A stretch of DNA of 64,000 nucleotides from Streptomyces spinoverrucosus (GTDB taxonomy: Bacteria; Actinomycetota; Actinomycetes; Streptomycetales; Streptomycetaceae). The stretch spans positions 62,001-126,000 of the forward strand of contig NZ_BJND01000012.1 in the NCBI RefSeq assembly GCF_006539505.1, read 5' to 3'. Position 1 is the first letter of the stretch. Every line of letters begins with the position of its first letter. The notes under the pieces are model-generated. The model worked only from the letters and a program-made list of their open reading frames with translations, was not told the origin of the DNA and searched no databases. The position numbers were made by a program, and so were the translations under genes. Shown piece by piece: positions 10,252 through 19,300 of this stretch.

Positions 10252-10893
10252 GTGACTGCTGTTCCTCACCCCCGAACCGAAGCCGCCGCCTCCGCCCGGG
10301 CCGGTCGTCGGAGTCTCGCCCTGGCGCTGCTGTGCGGTGCGCTCGGCGCGGCCGTGGCGTTGCTGGCCACCCGTCAGCAGTGGTCGGAGGGCACCGCGAC
10401 GGTGGCCGGCGGCGCCTTCCCGCTGACCGCCAAGGGCAGCGACGTCACAGGCGTCCCCGCCGCGCTCGCCATAGTGGGCCTGGCCGCGCTCGTCGCCGTC
10501 TTCGCCGTCCGCCGGGCCGGCCGCCTCGTGGTGGCCGGGCTGCTCGCGCTGTGCGGCGCCGGCACCATCGCCGCCGCCCTGTCCGGCGCCTCCGACAGCT
10601 CCGCGCTCGACCAGAAGGCCGCGCAGGCCTCCGGCGACACCTCCGCCACCGTGGACGCCCTCACCCACACCGCGTGGCCGTACGCCGCGGCCGTGGGCGG
10701 CGCCCTGATCCTGCTCGCCGGACTGCTCGCCCTGCGCTACGGCCGCCTGTGGCCCGCGATGTCCGGCCGCTACGAACGAGGCGGCGCCCCCCGCGCGCGC
10801 CGTACCGCCGCCTCCGCCGACCCGGACCGGCCCGAGGACCTCTGGAAGGCCCTGGACCGCGGCGAGGACCCGACGGGCACCGGCCCGGCGTAA
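10252..10893 (+). CDS. TIGR02234-family membrane protein of the trp region
   Basis: 213 aa integral membrane protein with four hydrophobic segments (starting near LALALLCGALGAAVALLA, AALAIVGLAALVAVFAV, LVVAGLLALCGAGTIAAAL and WPYAAAVGGALILLAGLLAL) and a basic, disordered C-tail. It belongs to the Trp-biosynthesis-associated membrane family found next to trpE/trpC in actinobacteria; the function is unproven. GTG 10252 is preferred because GATAGT at 10239-10244 precedes it by exactly 7 nt; GTG 10243 would add three residues. Confidence 0.85.
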   Translation: MTAVPHPRTEAAASARAGRRSLALALLCGALGAAVALLATRQQWSEGTATVAGGAFPLTAKGSDVTGVPAALAIVGLAALVAVFAVRRAGRLVVAGLLALCGAGTIAAALSGASDSSALDQKAAQASGDTSATVDALTHTAWPYAAAVGGALILLAGLLALRYGRLWPAMSGRYERGGAPRARRTAASADPDRPEDLWKALDRGEDPTGTGPA

Positions 10894-10943
10894 GCGCTCC
10901 GCTGAAGTGCCGCGACGGGTGGTCGGTCATCTGCGGCGCCGTC

Positions 10944-10973
10944 GTGGCTGGTCGCGCAGTTCCCCGCGCCCCT
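10944..10973 (+). repeat. Dispersed 30-bp repeat, copy 1
   Basis: This 30-bp sequence is the exact reverse complement of 13088-13117. Similarity extends on both sides (CTGCGG before, AGGGCG.TGCC after), giving a unit of roughly 55-60 bp. It lies in a 242-bp gap that otherwise holds no gene. Its GC-rich form resembles intergenic repeats I know from other Streptomyces genomes. Confidence 0.85.
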
Positions 10974-11135
10974 TCAGGGCGTTGCCGAGCCGCAGCCGAC
11001 ATTGCCGCCCTCGCCCCGGTGTGGCGAAACAGACGCACCCGGGGTCAGCCCCCCGCGCATGGCACGCGCGCGCGTACGGGACAATGAACGACGAGCGTCC
11101 GGCTCACACACGCACACGGCAACGAGGAGCAAGCA

Positions 11136-11417
11136 ATGGCGGACAGCAGCCACGGGCACGGTCACACCCCCGCCGCCTGGACCGGTGTCATCATCGCCTT
11201 CATCGGTTTCTGCGTCGCGGGCGCCTTCATGGTGATGGACAACCCGCTCGGCTTCTGGGGCGGCATGGTGATCGTGGTCCTCAGTGGTGTCGTCGGCATG
11301 ATCATGCGTGCGATGGGCCTGGGCGCCCCCAAGGCGCAGCCGCTCAAGATGACGACCGGCGCGACGCAGCCCGCGCGGACCGTGACCACGCGCGAGCCGG
11401 TCCCCGCCGAGAGCTGA
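11136..11417 (+). CDS. HGxxPAAW-family small membrane protein
   Basis: 93 aa. The N-terminal signature HGHGHTPAAW names the family. Two transmembrane helices follow (WTGVIIAFIGFCVAGAFMV and GGMVIVVLSGVVGMIMRAMG), then a short polar tail. The family is conserved next to trp genes in actinobacteria and has no established role. A GAGGAG ribosome-binding site lies about 8 nt before the ATG. A perfect hairpin terminator follows. Confidence 0.85.
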   Translation: MADSSHGHGHTPAAWTGVIIAFIGFCVAGAFMVMDNPLGFWGGMVIVVLSGVVGMIMRAMGLGAPKAQPLKMTTGATQPARTVTTREPVPAES

Positions 11418-11453
11418 TCCTTCCCGTACGGCCTTCCGCCGCGACCTCGTCGA

Positions 11454-11484
11454 GGGGCGGCCCGGCGCGACGCCGGGCCGCCCC
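11454..11484 (+). terminator. Perfect 14-bp hairpin terminator
   Basis: The arms 11454-11467 and 11471-11484 are exact reverse complements around a CGA loop and are followed by TTACG. It has no long U tract, as is usual for Streptomyces terminators. It closes the HGxxPAAW transcript. Confidence 0.8.
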
Positions 11485-11510
11485 TTACGCGCGTCCACAC
11501 CCGGGCCGGG

Positions 11511-11516
11511 CACAAT
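11511..11516 (+). promoter_or_regulatory. Probable -10 for the DUF2752 gene (leaderless)
   Basis: CACAAT is followed by 7 nt and then ATG 11524. It sits just downstream of the terminator at 11454-11484, so a fresh promoter here makes sense. Confidence 0.4.
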
Positions 11517-11523
11517 GCGGGGC

Positions 11524-11940
11524 ATGACCGCCGACAGCCGCAGCACCCGCGCCAGACGGCTGGCCGCCCCGGTCGGCGTCCTCGCGGCCGTCGCCGCCGC
11601 CTTCGCCTACGTGGGCGCCGTGGACCCCAACGAACCCGGCCACTACCCCGTCTGCCCGCTGCTGCGCTTCACCGGCCTGTACTGCCCCGGCTGCGGCGGC
11701 CTGCGCAGCGCGCACGCCGTCGTGCACGGCGACCTTGCGACGGCGCTGCACGCCAACGCCCCGGCCGTCGCCGGCTATCTGCTCTTCGCCGTGCTGTGGA
11801 CCGTCTGGGTGGTCCACACGGCACGCGGCCGCCGGCTCCGCTTCGATCCGCGGCCGGCGTACATATGGACAGCGGGCGCGCTGCTGCTGCTCTTCACCGT
11901 TGTCCGGAACCTGCCCTTCGGTGGCTGGCTCCATCCTTGA
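11524..11940 (+). CDS. DUF2752 membrane protein
   Basis: 138 aa. The diagnostic GLYCPGCGGLRSAH motif, with its conserved CPGCG, is present after an N-terminal transmembrane helix; two further hydrophobic segments follow (VAGYLLFAVLWTVWVV and ALLLLFTVVRNLPF). The DUF2752 family is widespread, and its function is unknown; the cysteines may bind metal or be redox active, which is inference. ATG 11524 is chosen over ATG 11515 because the latter belongs to the CACAAT -10 hexamer. Confidence 0.85.
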   Translation: MTADSRSTRARRLAAPVGVLAAVAAAFAYVGAVDPNEPGHYPVCPLLRFTGLYCPGCGGLRSAHAVVHGDLATALHANAPAVAGYLLFAVLWTVWVVHTARGRRLRFDPRPAYIWTAGALLLLFTVVRNLPFGGWLHP

Positions 11941-11978
11941 TCAACTGGCGGATGTCCAGGTAGTGGGACCGGCGTCAA

Positions 11979-12007
11979 CCGGATGCGAGGCCTTCGCCTC
12001 GCTCCGG
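11979..12007 (+). promoter_or_regulatory. Hairpin upstream of trpC
   Basis: CCGGA-T-GCGAGGC and GCCTCGC-TCCGG pair around CTTC, with one bulged T: about 12 bp of stem. It lies between the DUF2752 stop and trpC. It could be the terminator of the upstream gene or part of trpC regulation. I see no small ORF rich in Trp codons that would make it a classical attenuator. Confidence 0.5.
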
Positions 12008-12082
12008 ATACCATCGCAGTGACCACCGGTTTTGTTCTTCGGTGCCGCTGTGACAGTCAACCGCTGGAAGGGGGCCACTCGC

Positions 12083-12892
12083 GTGAGTGTGCTCGACGAG
12101 ATCATCGACGGAGTCCGTGCCGACCTCGCGGAGCGGCAGGCGCGCGTGAGCCTCGACGAGCTCAAGGAGCGCGCGGCGAAGGCCCCCGCCGCCAAGGACG
12201 GACTGGCCGCCCTGCGCGGCGACGGCGTGCAGGTCATCTGCGAGGTCAAGCGGTCCAGCCCCTCCAAGGGCGCGCTGGCCGCGATCGCCGACCCGGCCGG
12301 ACTCGCCGCGGACTACGAGGCGGGCGGCGCGGCCGTCATCTCCGTCCTCACCGAACAGCGCCGCTTCGGCGGCTCCCTCGCCGATCTGGAGGCGGTCCGC
12401 GCACGCGTGGACATCCCCGTACTGCGCAAGGACTTCATCGTCACCTCGTACCAGCTGTGGGAGGCCCGGGCGTACGGCGCCGACCTCGCGCTGCTGATCG
12501 TCGCGGCCCTGGACCAGCCCGCCCTGGAGTCCCTGATCGAGCGGGCGGTGTCCATCGGGCTCACCCCGCTCGTCGAGGTGCACGACGAGGACGAGGTCGA
12601 CCGCGCGGTCGACGCGGGCGCCAAGCTCATCGGCGTCAACGCGCGCAACCTCAAGACGCTGGAGGTCGACCGCGGCACCTTCGAGCGGGTCGCGCCGGAG
12701 ATCCCGGAGGGCATCATCAAGGTCGCCGAGTCCGGCATCCGCGGCCCCCACGACCTCATCGCCTACGCCAACGCGGGCGCCGACGCCGTCCTGGTAGGCG
12801 AGTCCCTGGTCACCGGCAAGGACCCCAAGACGGCGGTGTCCGACCTGGTGGCAGCAGGCGCACATCCCGCACTCCGGCACGGCCGGGGCTGA
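12083..12892 (+). CDS. trpC: Indole-3-glycerol-phosphate synthase
   Basis: 269 aa TIM barrel that cyclises CdRP to indole-3-glycerol phosphate. Active-site segments [43 protein letters not shown] and AESGI are all present. The GTG start follows AAGGGGG by about 9 nt. There is no trpF fusion; PriA (5668) supplies that step. It heads the trpC-trpM-trpB-trpA group. Confidence 0.95.
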   Translation: MSVLDEIIDGVRADLAERQARVSLDELKERAAKAPAAKDGLAALRGDGVQVICEVKRSSPSKGALAAIADPAGLAADYEAGGAAVISVLTEQRRFGGSLADLEAVRARVDIPVLRKDFIVTSYQLWEARAYGADLALLIVAALDQPALESLIERAVSIGLTPLVEVHDEDEVDRAVDAGAKLIGVNARNLKTLEVDRGTFERVAPEIPEGIIKVAESGIRGPHDLIAYANAGADAVLVGESLVTGKDPKTAVSDLVAAGAHPALRHGRG

Positions 12893-12913
12893 TCCCCGAT
12901 AAGCTGAGCGGCG

Positions 12914-13138
12914 ATGACTGCGACGATCACCATGACGACCCCGGACCGGTACGCCCGCCTCGCGCGTGGCTGCCGCCCCCGAGGTTGCCGCGCGCCTGCG
13001 CGAAGGGTGCACGGTCGCAGGGTCAGGTACGTCATCGGAGACGAACCTGGGCAGGTAAACGGCCGCCGATGGCAGCGCCCTGCTTTTAGGGGCGCGGGGA
13101 ACTGCGCGACCAGCCACAACGGTCCCGCAGCCAACTGA
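12914..13138 (+). CDS. trpM: TrpM/TrpX-like small basic protein
   Basis: 74 aa, arginine rich (LARGCRPRGCRAPARRVHGRR), followed by VRYVIGDEPGQVNGRRW. A small protein at exactly this place between trpC and trpB is described in S. coelicolor (TrpX, later TrpM) as a modulator of tryptophan synthesis and development; the assignment rests on position and on my memory of the sequence. ATG 12914 follows TAAGCT by 8 nt (leaderless); ATG 12932 is an alternative but has no ribosome-binding site. Oddly, the last 17 or so codons are read from the inverted copy of the dispersed repeat, so the C-terminus may be strain specific. Confidence 0.7.
   Translation: MTATITMTTPDRYARLARGCRPRGCRAPARRVHGRRVRYVIGDEPGQVNGRRWQRPAFRGAGNCATSHNGPAAN
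13088..13117 (-). repeat. Dispersed 30-bp repeat, copy 2
   Basis: Exact inverted copy of 10944-10973. It overlaps the 3' end of trpM and provides part of its reading frame. Confidence 0.85.
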
Positions 13139-13196
13139 CAATCTCCGCCCCCACGGCGATTAGTGTCATCCCACACACTCACCGTGAGGCTCAATC

Positions 13197-14479
<1,283 letters not shown>

Positions 14480-14483
<4 letters not shown>

Positions 14484-15298
14484 GCGGGAACATCCAGCTG
14501 CTGAGCGACACCCTCGCCGCGACGAAGTCCGAGGGGCGTTCCGCCCTGATCGCCTACCTCCCGGCCGGGTTCCCGACCGTGGACGGCGGCATCGAGGCGA
14601 TCAAGGCCGTCCTCGACGGCGGCGCCGACATCGTCGAGGTGGGGCTGCCGCACAGCGACCCCGTCCTCGACGGCCCGGTCATCCAGACCGCCGACGACAT
14701 CGCCCTGCGCGGCGGTGTGAAGATCGCGGACGTCATGCGCACGGTCCGGGAGGCATACGAGGCCACCGGCAAGCCGATCCTCGTCATGACCTACTGGAAC
14801 CCCATCGACCGCTACGGCGTCGAGCGCTTCACCGCCGAGCTGGCCGAGGCGGGCGGCGCCGGATGCATCCTGCCCGACCTGCCCGTGCAGGAGTCGGCGC
14901 TGTGGCGGGAGCACGCCGAGAAGCACGGCCTGGCGACGGTCTTCGTGGTCGCGCCGAGCAGCAAGGACGAGCGGCTCGCGCAGATCACCGCGGCGGGCAG
15001 CGGCTTCGTCTACGCCGCCTCGCTGATGGGCGTCACGGGCACCCGCGAGACGGTCGGCGCGCAGGCCCAGGACCTGGTGCGGCGGACCCGGGCCACCGGC
15101 ACCGACCTGCCGGTCTGCGTCGGGCTCGGCGTCTCCAACGCGACGCAGGCCGCCGAGGTGGCCGGCTTCGCCGACGGGGTGATCGTCGGCTCCGCCTTCG
15201 TCAAGCGGATGCTGGACGCACCGGACCGCGCGGCCGGTGTCGAGGCGGTCCGCGCGCTCGCGGGTGAGCTGGCGAAGGGCGTGCGCGGACAGGCGTAA
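14480..15298 (+). CDS. trpA: Tryptophan synthase alpha subunit
   Basis: 272 aa TIM barrel that splits indole-3-glycerol phosphate into indole and glyceraldehyde-3-phosphate. The catalytic Glu and Asp are in [37 protein letters not shown] and [19 protein letters not shown] are typical. Its GTG start overlaps the trpB stop. A perfect hairpin terminator lies 77 nt downstream, after a 22-bp tandem repeat. Confidence 0.97.
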
Positions 15299-15301
15299 GC
15301 C

Positions 15302-15345
15302 GACGTAGCAAACCCGCACGTCAGACGTAGCAAACCTGCAAGTCA
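15302..15345. repeat. 22-bp tandem direct repeat after trpA
   Basis: Two adjacent 22-bp units (15302-15323 and 15324-15345) match at 20 of 22 positions. Each starts GACGTAGCAAACC and ends in GTCA. The first unit also has GACGT...ACGTC dyad ends. It lies between the trpA stop and the terminator. Confidence 0.8.
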
Positions 15346-15374
15346 TACGGGTCCCTCGTACGGGTGGACCTTGG

Positions 15375-15403
15375 ACCGGGGAGGCGCGGTGCGCCTCCCC
15401 GGT
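15375..15403 (+). terminator. Terminator of the trpCMBA group
   Basis: Perfect 13-bp stem (15375-15387 with 15391-15403) around a GGT loop, followed by TCGTTCT. It ends only 14 nt before the start of the next gene, so that gene must have its own promoter within or beyond this structure, or rely on read-through. Confidence 0.8.
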
Positions 15404-15417
15404 TCGTTCTGCGGGGT

Positions 15418-16191
15418 GTGAGCGAGAACAACCGTGATGGAAAGCGCACCGCCCGGGAACGGCTGGCGGTCGAGCGTGAGAAGCACAAGGCCGCGGAGAA
15501 GCGCCGACGGACGCTGATCGTGGGCACGGCGGTCGTGGCCGTCCTGGGCCTGGCCGCGGTGATCGGCGTGATCGCCGCGAACGCCGGCAAGGACGGCGAC
15601 GACAGCGCGGGCCCGGTCGTGGCGCCCTCGGGGGCGAACGGCGAGGACAACCTCGCCATCCCGGTCGGCAGGAACACCGCCAAGTCGACGCTCACGGTCT
15701 GGGAGGACTTCCGCTGCCCGGCCTGCAAGTCCTTCGAGCAGACCTACCGCTCGACGATCCACGAGCTGACGGACGCGGGCCAGCTGAGAGTGGAGTACCG
15801 GCTGGCGACGATCATCGACGGCAACATGGGCGGCAGCGGCTCCCGCAACGCGGCCAACGCCGCCGCCTGCGCGCAGGACGTGGGCAGGTTCACCGCGTAC
15901 CACGACGTGCTGTACGACAACCAGCCGCCGGAGACCGACGACGCCTTCGCGGACAACGCCAAGCTCATCGAGCTGGCCGGGAAGGTCGACGGCCTGAACA
16001 CGCCCGCGTTCCGCAAGTGCGTCGAGGACGGCACGCACAACAGCTGGGTCGACAAGTCCGCCGAGGCCTTCAACAAGGGCGGCTTCACCGGCACGCCGAC
16101 CGTGCTGCTCAACGGTACGAACATCTACCAGGACCAGACGATGACGCCCGCGAAGCTGAAGCAGCAGGTACAGGAGGCCGCGCGGGGGTGA
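15418..16191 (+). CDS. Membrane-anchored DsbA-like thioredoxin-fold protein
   Basis: 257 aa. A basic cytoplasmic N-tail (residues 1-31), one transmembrane helix (about 33-54, LIVGTAVVAVLGLAAVIGVI), a short linker, then a DsbA/thioredoxin domain on the outside. The redox motif is CPAC at 100-103 in WEDFRCPACKSFE; the cis-proline loop GTPTVLLNG lies near the C-terminus. Proteins of this type form or isomerise disulfides in exported proteins. GTG 15418 gives the family start SENNRDGKRTARERL; no good ribosome-binding site is visible. Confidence 0.88.
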   Translation: MSENNRDGKRTARERLAVEREKHKAAEKRRRTLIVGTAVVAVLGLAAVIGVIAANAGKDGDDSAGPVVAPSGANGEDNLAIPVGRNTAKSTLTVWEDFRCPACKSFEQTYRSTIHELTDAGQLRVEYRLATIIDGNMGGSGSRNAANAAACAQDVGRFTAYHDVLYDNQPPETDDAFADNAKLIELAGKVDGLNTPAFRKCVEDGTHNSWVDKSAEAFNKGGFTGTPTVLLNGTNIYQDQTMTPAKLKQQVQEAARG

Positions 16192-16272
16192 GGAGCGGGC
16201 CCGTCCCGTTATGGAGCCGTAGCCGGGCTGCCTGCCACCGGGTCGGCCCGGCAGGGTAGCGTCGACCTTGCC

Positions 16273-17211
16273 ATGGAACTTGCCTACATCCCCAGCCCGT
16301 CGCGCGGAGTGCTGTACCTCGGCCCCATCCCGCTGCGCGGTTACGCGTTCTGCATCATCCTCGGTGTCTTCGTGGCCGTGTGGTACGGCAACAAGCGCTG
16401 GATCGCCCGCGGCGGCCGGTCCGGCACGGTGGCCGACATCGCGGTCTGGGCGGTGCCGTTCGGCCTGGTCGGCGGCCGGCTCTACCATGTGATCACGGAC
16501 TACCAGCTGTACTTCAGCGAGGGCCGTAACTGGGTGGACGCCTTCAAGATCTGGGAGGGCGGCCTCGGCATCTGGGGCGCGATCGCGCTCGGTGCGGTCG
16601 GTGCGTGGATCGGCTGCCGCCGCCGAGGTATCCCGCTGCCCGCGTACGCCGACGCCATCGCGCCCGGAATCGCCCTCGCGCAGGCGATCGGGCGCTGGGG
16701 CAACTGGTTCAACCAGGAGCTGTACGGGCGGGAGACCGACCTGCCGTGGGCGCTGCACATCACGTCCACGGCGGACGGGCGGGTACCGGGGTACTACCAC
16801 CCGACGTTCCTGTACGAGTCCCTGTGGTGCATCGGCGTCGCGGTGCTGGTGATCTGGGCCGACCGGCGGTTCAACCTCGGCCACGGCCGGGCGTTCGCGC
16901 TGTACGTCGCCTCGTACTGTGCGGGCCGGTTCTGGATCGAGTACATGCGGGTCGACGACGCCCACCACATCCTGGGCCTGCGGCTGAACAACTGGACCGC
17001 GCTGCTCGTCCTGCTGCTGGCAGTGGTCTACATCGTGCTGTCCGCCAGGACGCGGCCGGGCCGGGAGGCCGTGGTGGAGCCGGGTGTCTCCGACGGTGAG
17101 GCCGGGGCCGAGGCCGACGGCGCTGACGAGGCCGATGAAGAGGTTGAGGGCGCGAAGTCCGACGTGGCCGAGGACGAGGCAGGGACGGCGACGAACCTGA
17201 AGAAGACCTGA
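16273..17211 (+). CDS. lgt: Prolipoprotein diacylglyceryl transferase
   Basis: 312 aa polytopic membrane enzyme that moves a diacylglyceryl group from phosphatidylglycerol to the lipobox cysteine of prolipoproteins. The signature region reads QAIGRWGNWFNQELYGRET, and VGGRLYHVITDY and YMRVDDAHH are also typical. The last 50 or so residues are a highly acidic cytoplasmic tail (EADGADEADEEVEGAKSD), longer than in E. coli but common in Streptomyces. TAGCGT lies 10 nt before the ATG, a possible -10. Confidence 0.95.
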   Translation: MELAYIPSPSRGVLYLGPIPLRGYAFCIILGVFVAVWYGNKRWIARGGRSGTVADIAVWAVPFGLVGGRLYHVITDYQLYFSEGRNWVDAFKIWEGGLGIWGAIALGAVGAWIGCRRRGIPLPAYADAIAPGIALAQAIGRWGNWFNQELYGRETDLPWALHITSTADGRVPGYYHPTFLYESLWCIGVAVLVIWADRRFNLGHGRAFALYVASYCAGRFWIEYMRVDDAHHILGLRLNNWTALLVLLLAVVYIVLSARTRPGREAVVEPGVSDGEAGAEADGADEADEEVEGAKSDVAEDEAGTATNLKKT

Positions 17212-17230
17212 CGGTCGGTTGTACGTGGGC

Positions 17231-17261
17231 GAGGGCGCTCGGAATTCCTCCGGGCGCCCTC
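17231..17261. terminator. Bidirectional terminator between lgt and the lyase gene
   Basis: Arms 17231-17243 and 17249-17261 pair at 12 of 13 positions plus one G-T pair around ATTCC. It lies between two convergent genes. Confidence 0.75.
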
Positions 17262-17279
17262 CTCGCGTGTCCAGGAAGG

Positions 17280-18104
17280 TCAGTCGCGCCGGGCCAAGGC
17301 CAGAGTTCGGGTTGCTTCGGTGACCACCGCCGCGTCGATGAACGTGCCGTCCGGGAGGGCCTGCGCCGAGCTGTTGGTGGCCGCCGCCTTCAGGATGGTC
17401 TCGGCCTTCTCGATCTCCTCCCGGGTGGGGAGGTAGGCCCGTTCGATGATCGGGAGTTGGCGGGGGTGGATGGCGGCCCGGCCCAGGAAGCCCAGGGCCC
17501 GGCCGTGGGCGCAGGTCGCCGCCAGGCCGTCCAGGTCGCGGACGTCCGGGTGGACCGACTGGGGCGGCGGGGCGAGGGCCGCCGCCCGGGCCGCGATGAC
17601 GATGCGGGAGCGGGGCCAGTCGAGGCCGCTGTCGGAGCGTACGCCGAGGTCGGCTCTTAGATCCGCCTCGCCCAGGGAGATGCCGTGCAGGGCGGGGTGG
17701 GCGGAGGCGATGGCGTAGGCGTTCTCGATGGCGAGGGCGGATTCCAGCAGCGCGAACAGTGGTGGCCGACTGCCGTCGGTGCTTGTTCTTTCCGCCGTGT
17801 TCGTGATGTCGCGGGGGCACGTCACCTTCGGCAGGCGCAGCCCCGATACGCCGGGGAGGCCCGCCAGCGTCTTCAGGTCCCTGTCGGCCCACGGGGTGGC
17901 CAGGGCGTTCACGCGGACGTGGACGGGGGTGGGGTGGTGCGGCTCGGACAGGAGTTCCGCCGTGGCGGCTCGGGCGTAGTCCTTGCGGTCGGGTGCGACC
18001 GCGTCCTCCAGGTCGATCACGACGACGTCGGCGCCCGCGGTGAGGGCCTTGCGCACCACATCGGGCCGGTCGCCGGGGGCGTACAGCCAGGTCAGAGGGG
18101 TCAC
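17280..18104 (-). CDS. CitE-like CoA-ester lyase (HpcH/HpaI family)
   Basis: 274 aa. TIM-barrel family that includes citrate lyase beta, malyl-CoA lyase and beta-methylmalyl-CoA lyase. The Mg-binding Glu/Asp lies in VVIDLEDAVAPDRKDYAR, the Arg loop in VHVRVNAL, with GLRLPKV, ALLESALAIENAYAIA and GEADLRADLG following. The substrate cannot be read from sequence. The GTG start overlaps the stop of the CoA-transferase (GTGA), so the two probably act in sequence: CoA activation, then C-C cleavage. It is the last gene of the six-gene minus-strand operon. Confidence 0.85.
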   Translation of the reverse strand: MTPLTWLYAPGDRPDVVRKALTAGADVVVIDLEDAVAPDRKDYARAATAELLSEPHHPTPVHVRVNALATPWADRDLKTLAGLPGVSGLRLPKVTCPRDITNTAERTSTDGSRPPLFALLESALAIENAYAIASAHPALHGISLGEADLRADLGVRSDSGLDWPRSRIVIAARAAALAPPPQSVHPDVRDLDGLAATCAHGRALGFLGRAAIHPRQLPIIERAYLPTREEIEKAETILKAAATNSSAQALPDGTFIDAAVVTEATRTLALARRD

Positions 18105-19300
18105 AGGGCGCCCTCCGCGCGGAGGGCGGCGAGTTCGGCGGGGGTCAGGCCCAGTTCGGTGAGCACCTCGTCGGTGTCCGCGCCGTGCGGGCGGCCCGCC
18201 CAGCGGATGGAGCCGGGGGTGGCGGAGAGGCGGAAGAGGATGTTCTGCATGCGCAGGGGGCCCAGGTCGGGGTCGTCGACCGTGGTGATGGTGTCCAGGG
18301 CCGCGTACTGGGGGTCGGCCATCACACCCCGTACGTCCTGGATCGGGGCCACCGCCGCCTCCGCCTTCTCGAAGGCCGCCAGGACCTCGTCGCGGGTGCG
18401 TTCGGCGATCCAGCCGCCGACCGCCTCGTCGAGGACGTCCGCGTGGCGGGCGCGGTCGACGCCGGTGGCGAACCAGGGTTCGTCGATCAGGTCGGGGCGG
18501 CCGACCAGGCGCATCACGCGTTCGGCGACGGACTGCGCCGAGGTCGAGACCGCGACCCAGCTGCCGTCGGCGGTGCGGTAGGTGTTGCGCGGGGCGTTGT
18601 TCTGGGAGCGGTTGCCGGTGCGGGGCTGGACGTGGCCGAGTTGGTCGTACCAGAGGGGGTGCGGGCCGAGGACCGTGAGGATCGGTTCGATGATCGCCAT
18701 GTCGACGACCTGGCCCTCGCCGGTGCTCCCGCGGGCGGCGAGGGCGGTCATCACGGCGTACGCCGTGGCCAGGCCGGCGATGGAGTCGGCGAGGCCGAAG
18801 GGCGGGAGCGTCGGGGGCGCGTCGGGTTCGCCGGTGATCGCGGCGAAGCCGCTCATCGCCTCGGCGAGGGTGCCGAAGCCGGGGCGGCGGGCGTAGGGGC
18901 CGAACTGGCCGAAGGCGGTGACGCGGGTGAGGACCAGGCGGGGGTTGACGGCGGAGAGTTCCGGCCAGCCGAGGTCCCACTTCTCCAGGGTGCCGGGGCG
19001 GAAGTTCTCGATGACCACGTCCGCGCCGGCGGCCAGGCGGCGGAGGGTGGCCTGGCCGCCGGGCTTGGAGAGGTCGAGGGTGATCGTGCGCTTGTTGCGG
19101 CCGAGGTGCTTCCACCACAGACCGACGCCGTCCTTGGCGGGGCCGTGGCCTCGGGAGGGGTCCGGTCTCTTGGGGTGCTCGATCTTGATGACCTCCGCGC
19201 CGAAGTCGCCGAGGAGGGTGGCGGCGAGGGGACCGGCGAAGAGGGTGGCCATGTCGAGGACGCGGAGGCCGGTGAGGGGTGGGGTGTGCGTGGTCGTCAC
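18101..19300 (-). CDS. CaiB/BaiF family III CoA-transferase
   Basis: 399 aa. Class III CoA-transferases (formyl-CoA:oxalate, carnitine, succinyl-CoA:hydroxy-acid types) move CoA between carboxylic acids through a mixed anhydride on an Asp. The N-terminal LRVLDMATLFAGPLAATLLGD and VIKIEHPKRPDPSRGHGP motifs fit, and the candidate nucleophile is the Asp of PPFGLADSIAGLATAYA. A helix-swapped C-terminal part (DEVLAAFEKAEAAVAPIQ) is normal for the family. The donor and acceptor are unknown. It overlaps both neighbours by GTGA. Confidence 0.87.
   Translation of the reverse strand: MTTTHTPPLTGLRVLDMATLFAGPLAATLLGDFGAEVIKIEHPKRPDPSRGHGPAKDGVGLWWKHLGRNKRTITLDLSKPGGQATLRRLAAGADVVIENFRPGTLEKWDLGWPELSAVNPRLVLTRVTAFGQFGPYARRPGFGTLAEAMSGFAAITGEPDAPPTLPPFGLADSIAGLATAYAVMTALAARGSTGEGQVVDMAIIEPILTVLGPHPLWYDQLGHVQPRTGNRSQNNAPRNTYRTADGSWVAVSTSAQSVAERVMRLVGRPDLIDEPWFATGVDRARHADVLDEAVGGWIAERTRDEVLAAFEKAEAAVAPIQDVRGVMADPQYAALDTITTVDDPDLGPLRMQNILFRLSATPGSIRWAGRPHGADTDEVLTELGLTPAELAALRAEGAL

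Noticed and set aside
11515..11523. ATG 11515 as the start of the DUF2752 gene; likewise ATG 8326 for hisI and ATG 38025 for the TetR gene
   Set aside because: All three ATGs are the end of a CACAATG string whose CACAAT sits 7 nt before a second in-frame start; the downstream start fits a leaderless transcript.
11941..12082. A trp leader peptide with attenuator before trpC
   Set aside because: There is a hairpin, but no short ORF with tandem Trp codons and no alternative antiterminator pairing that I can see.
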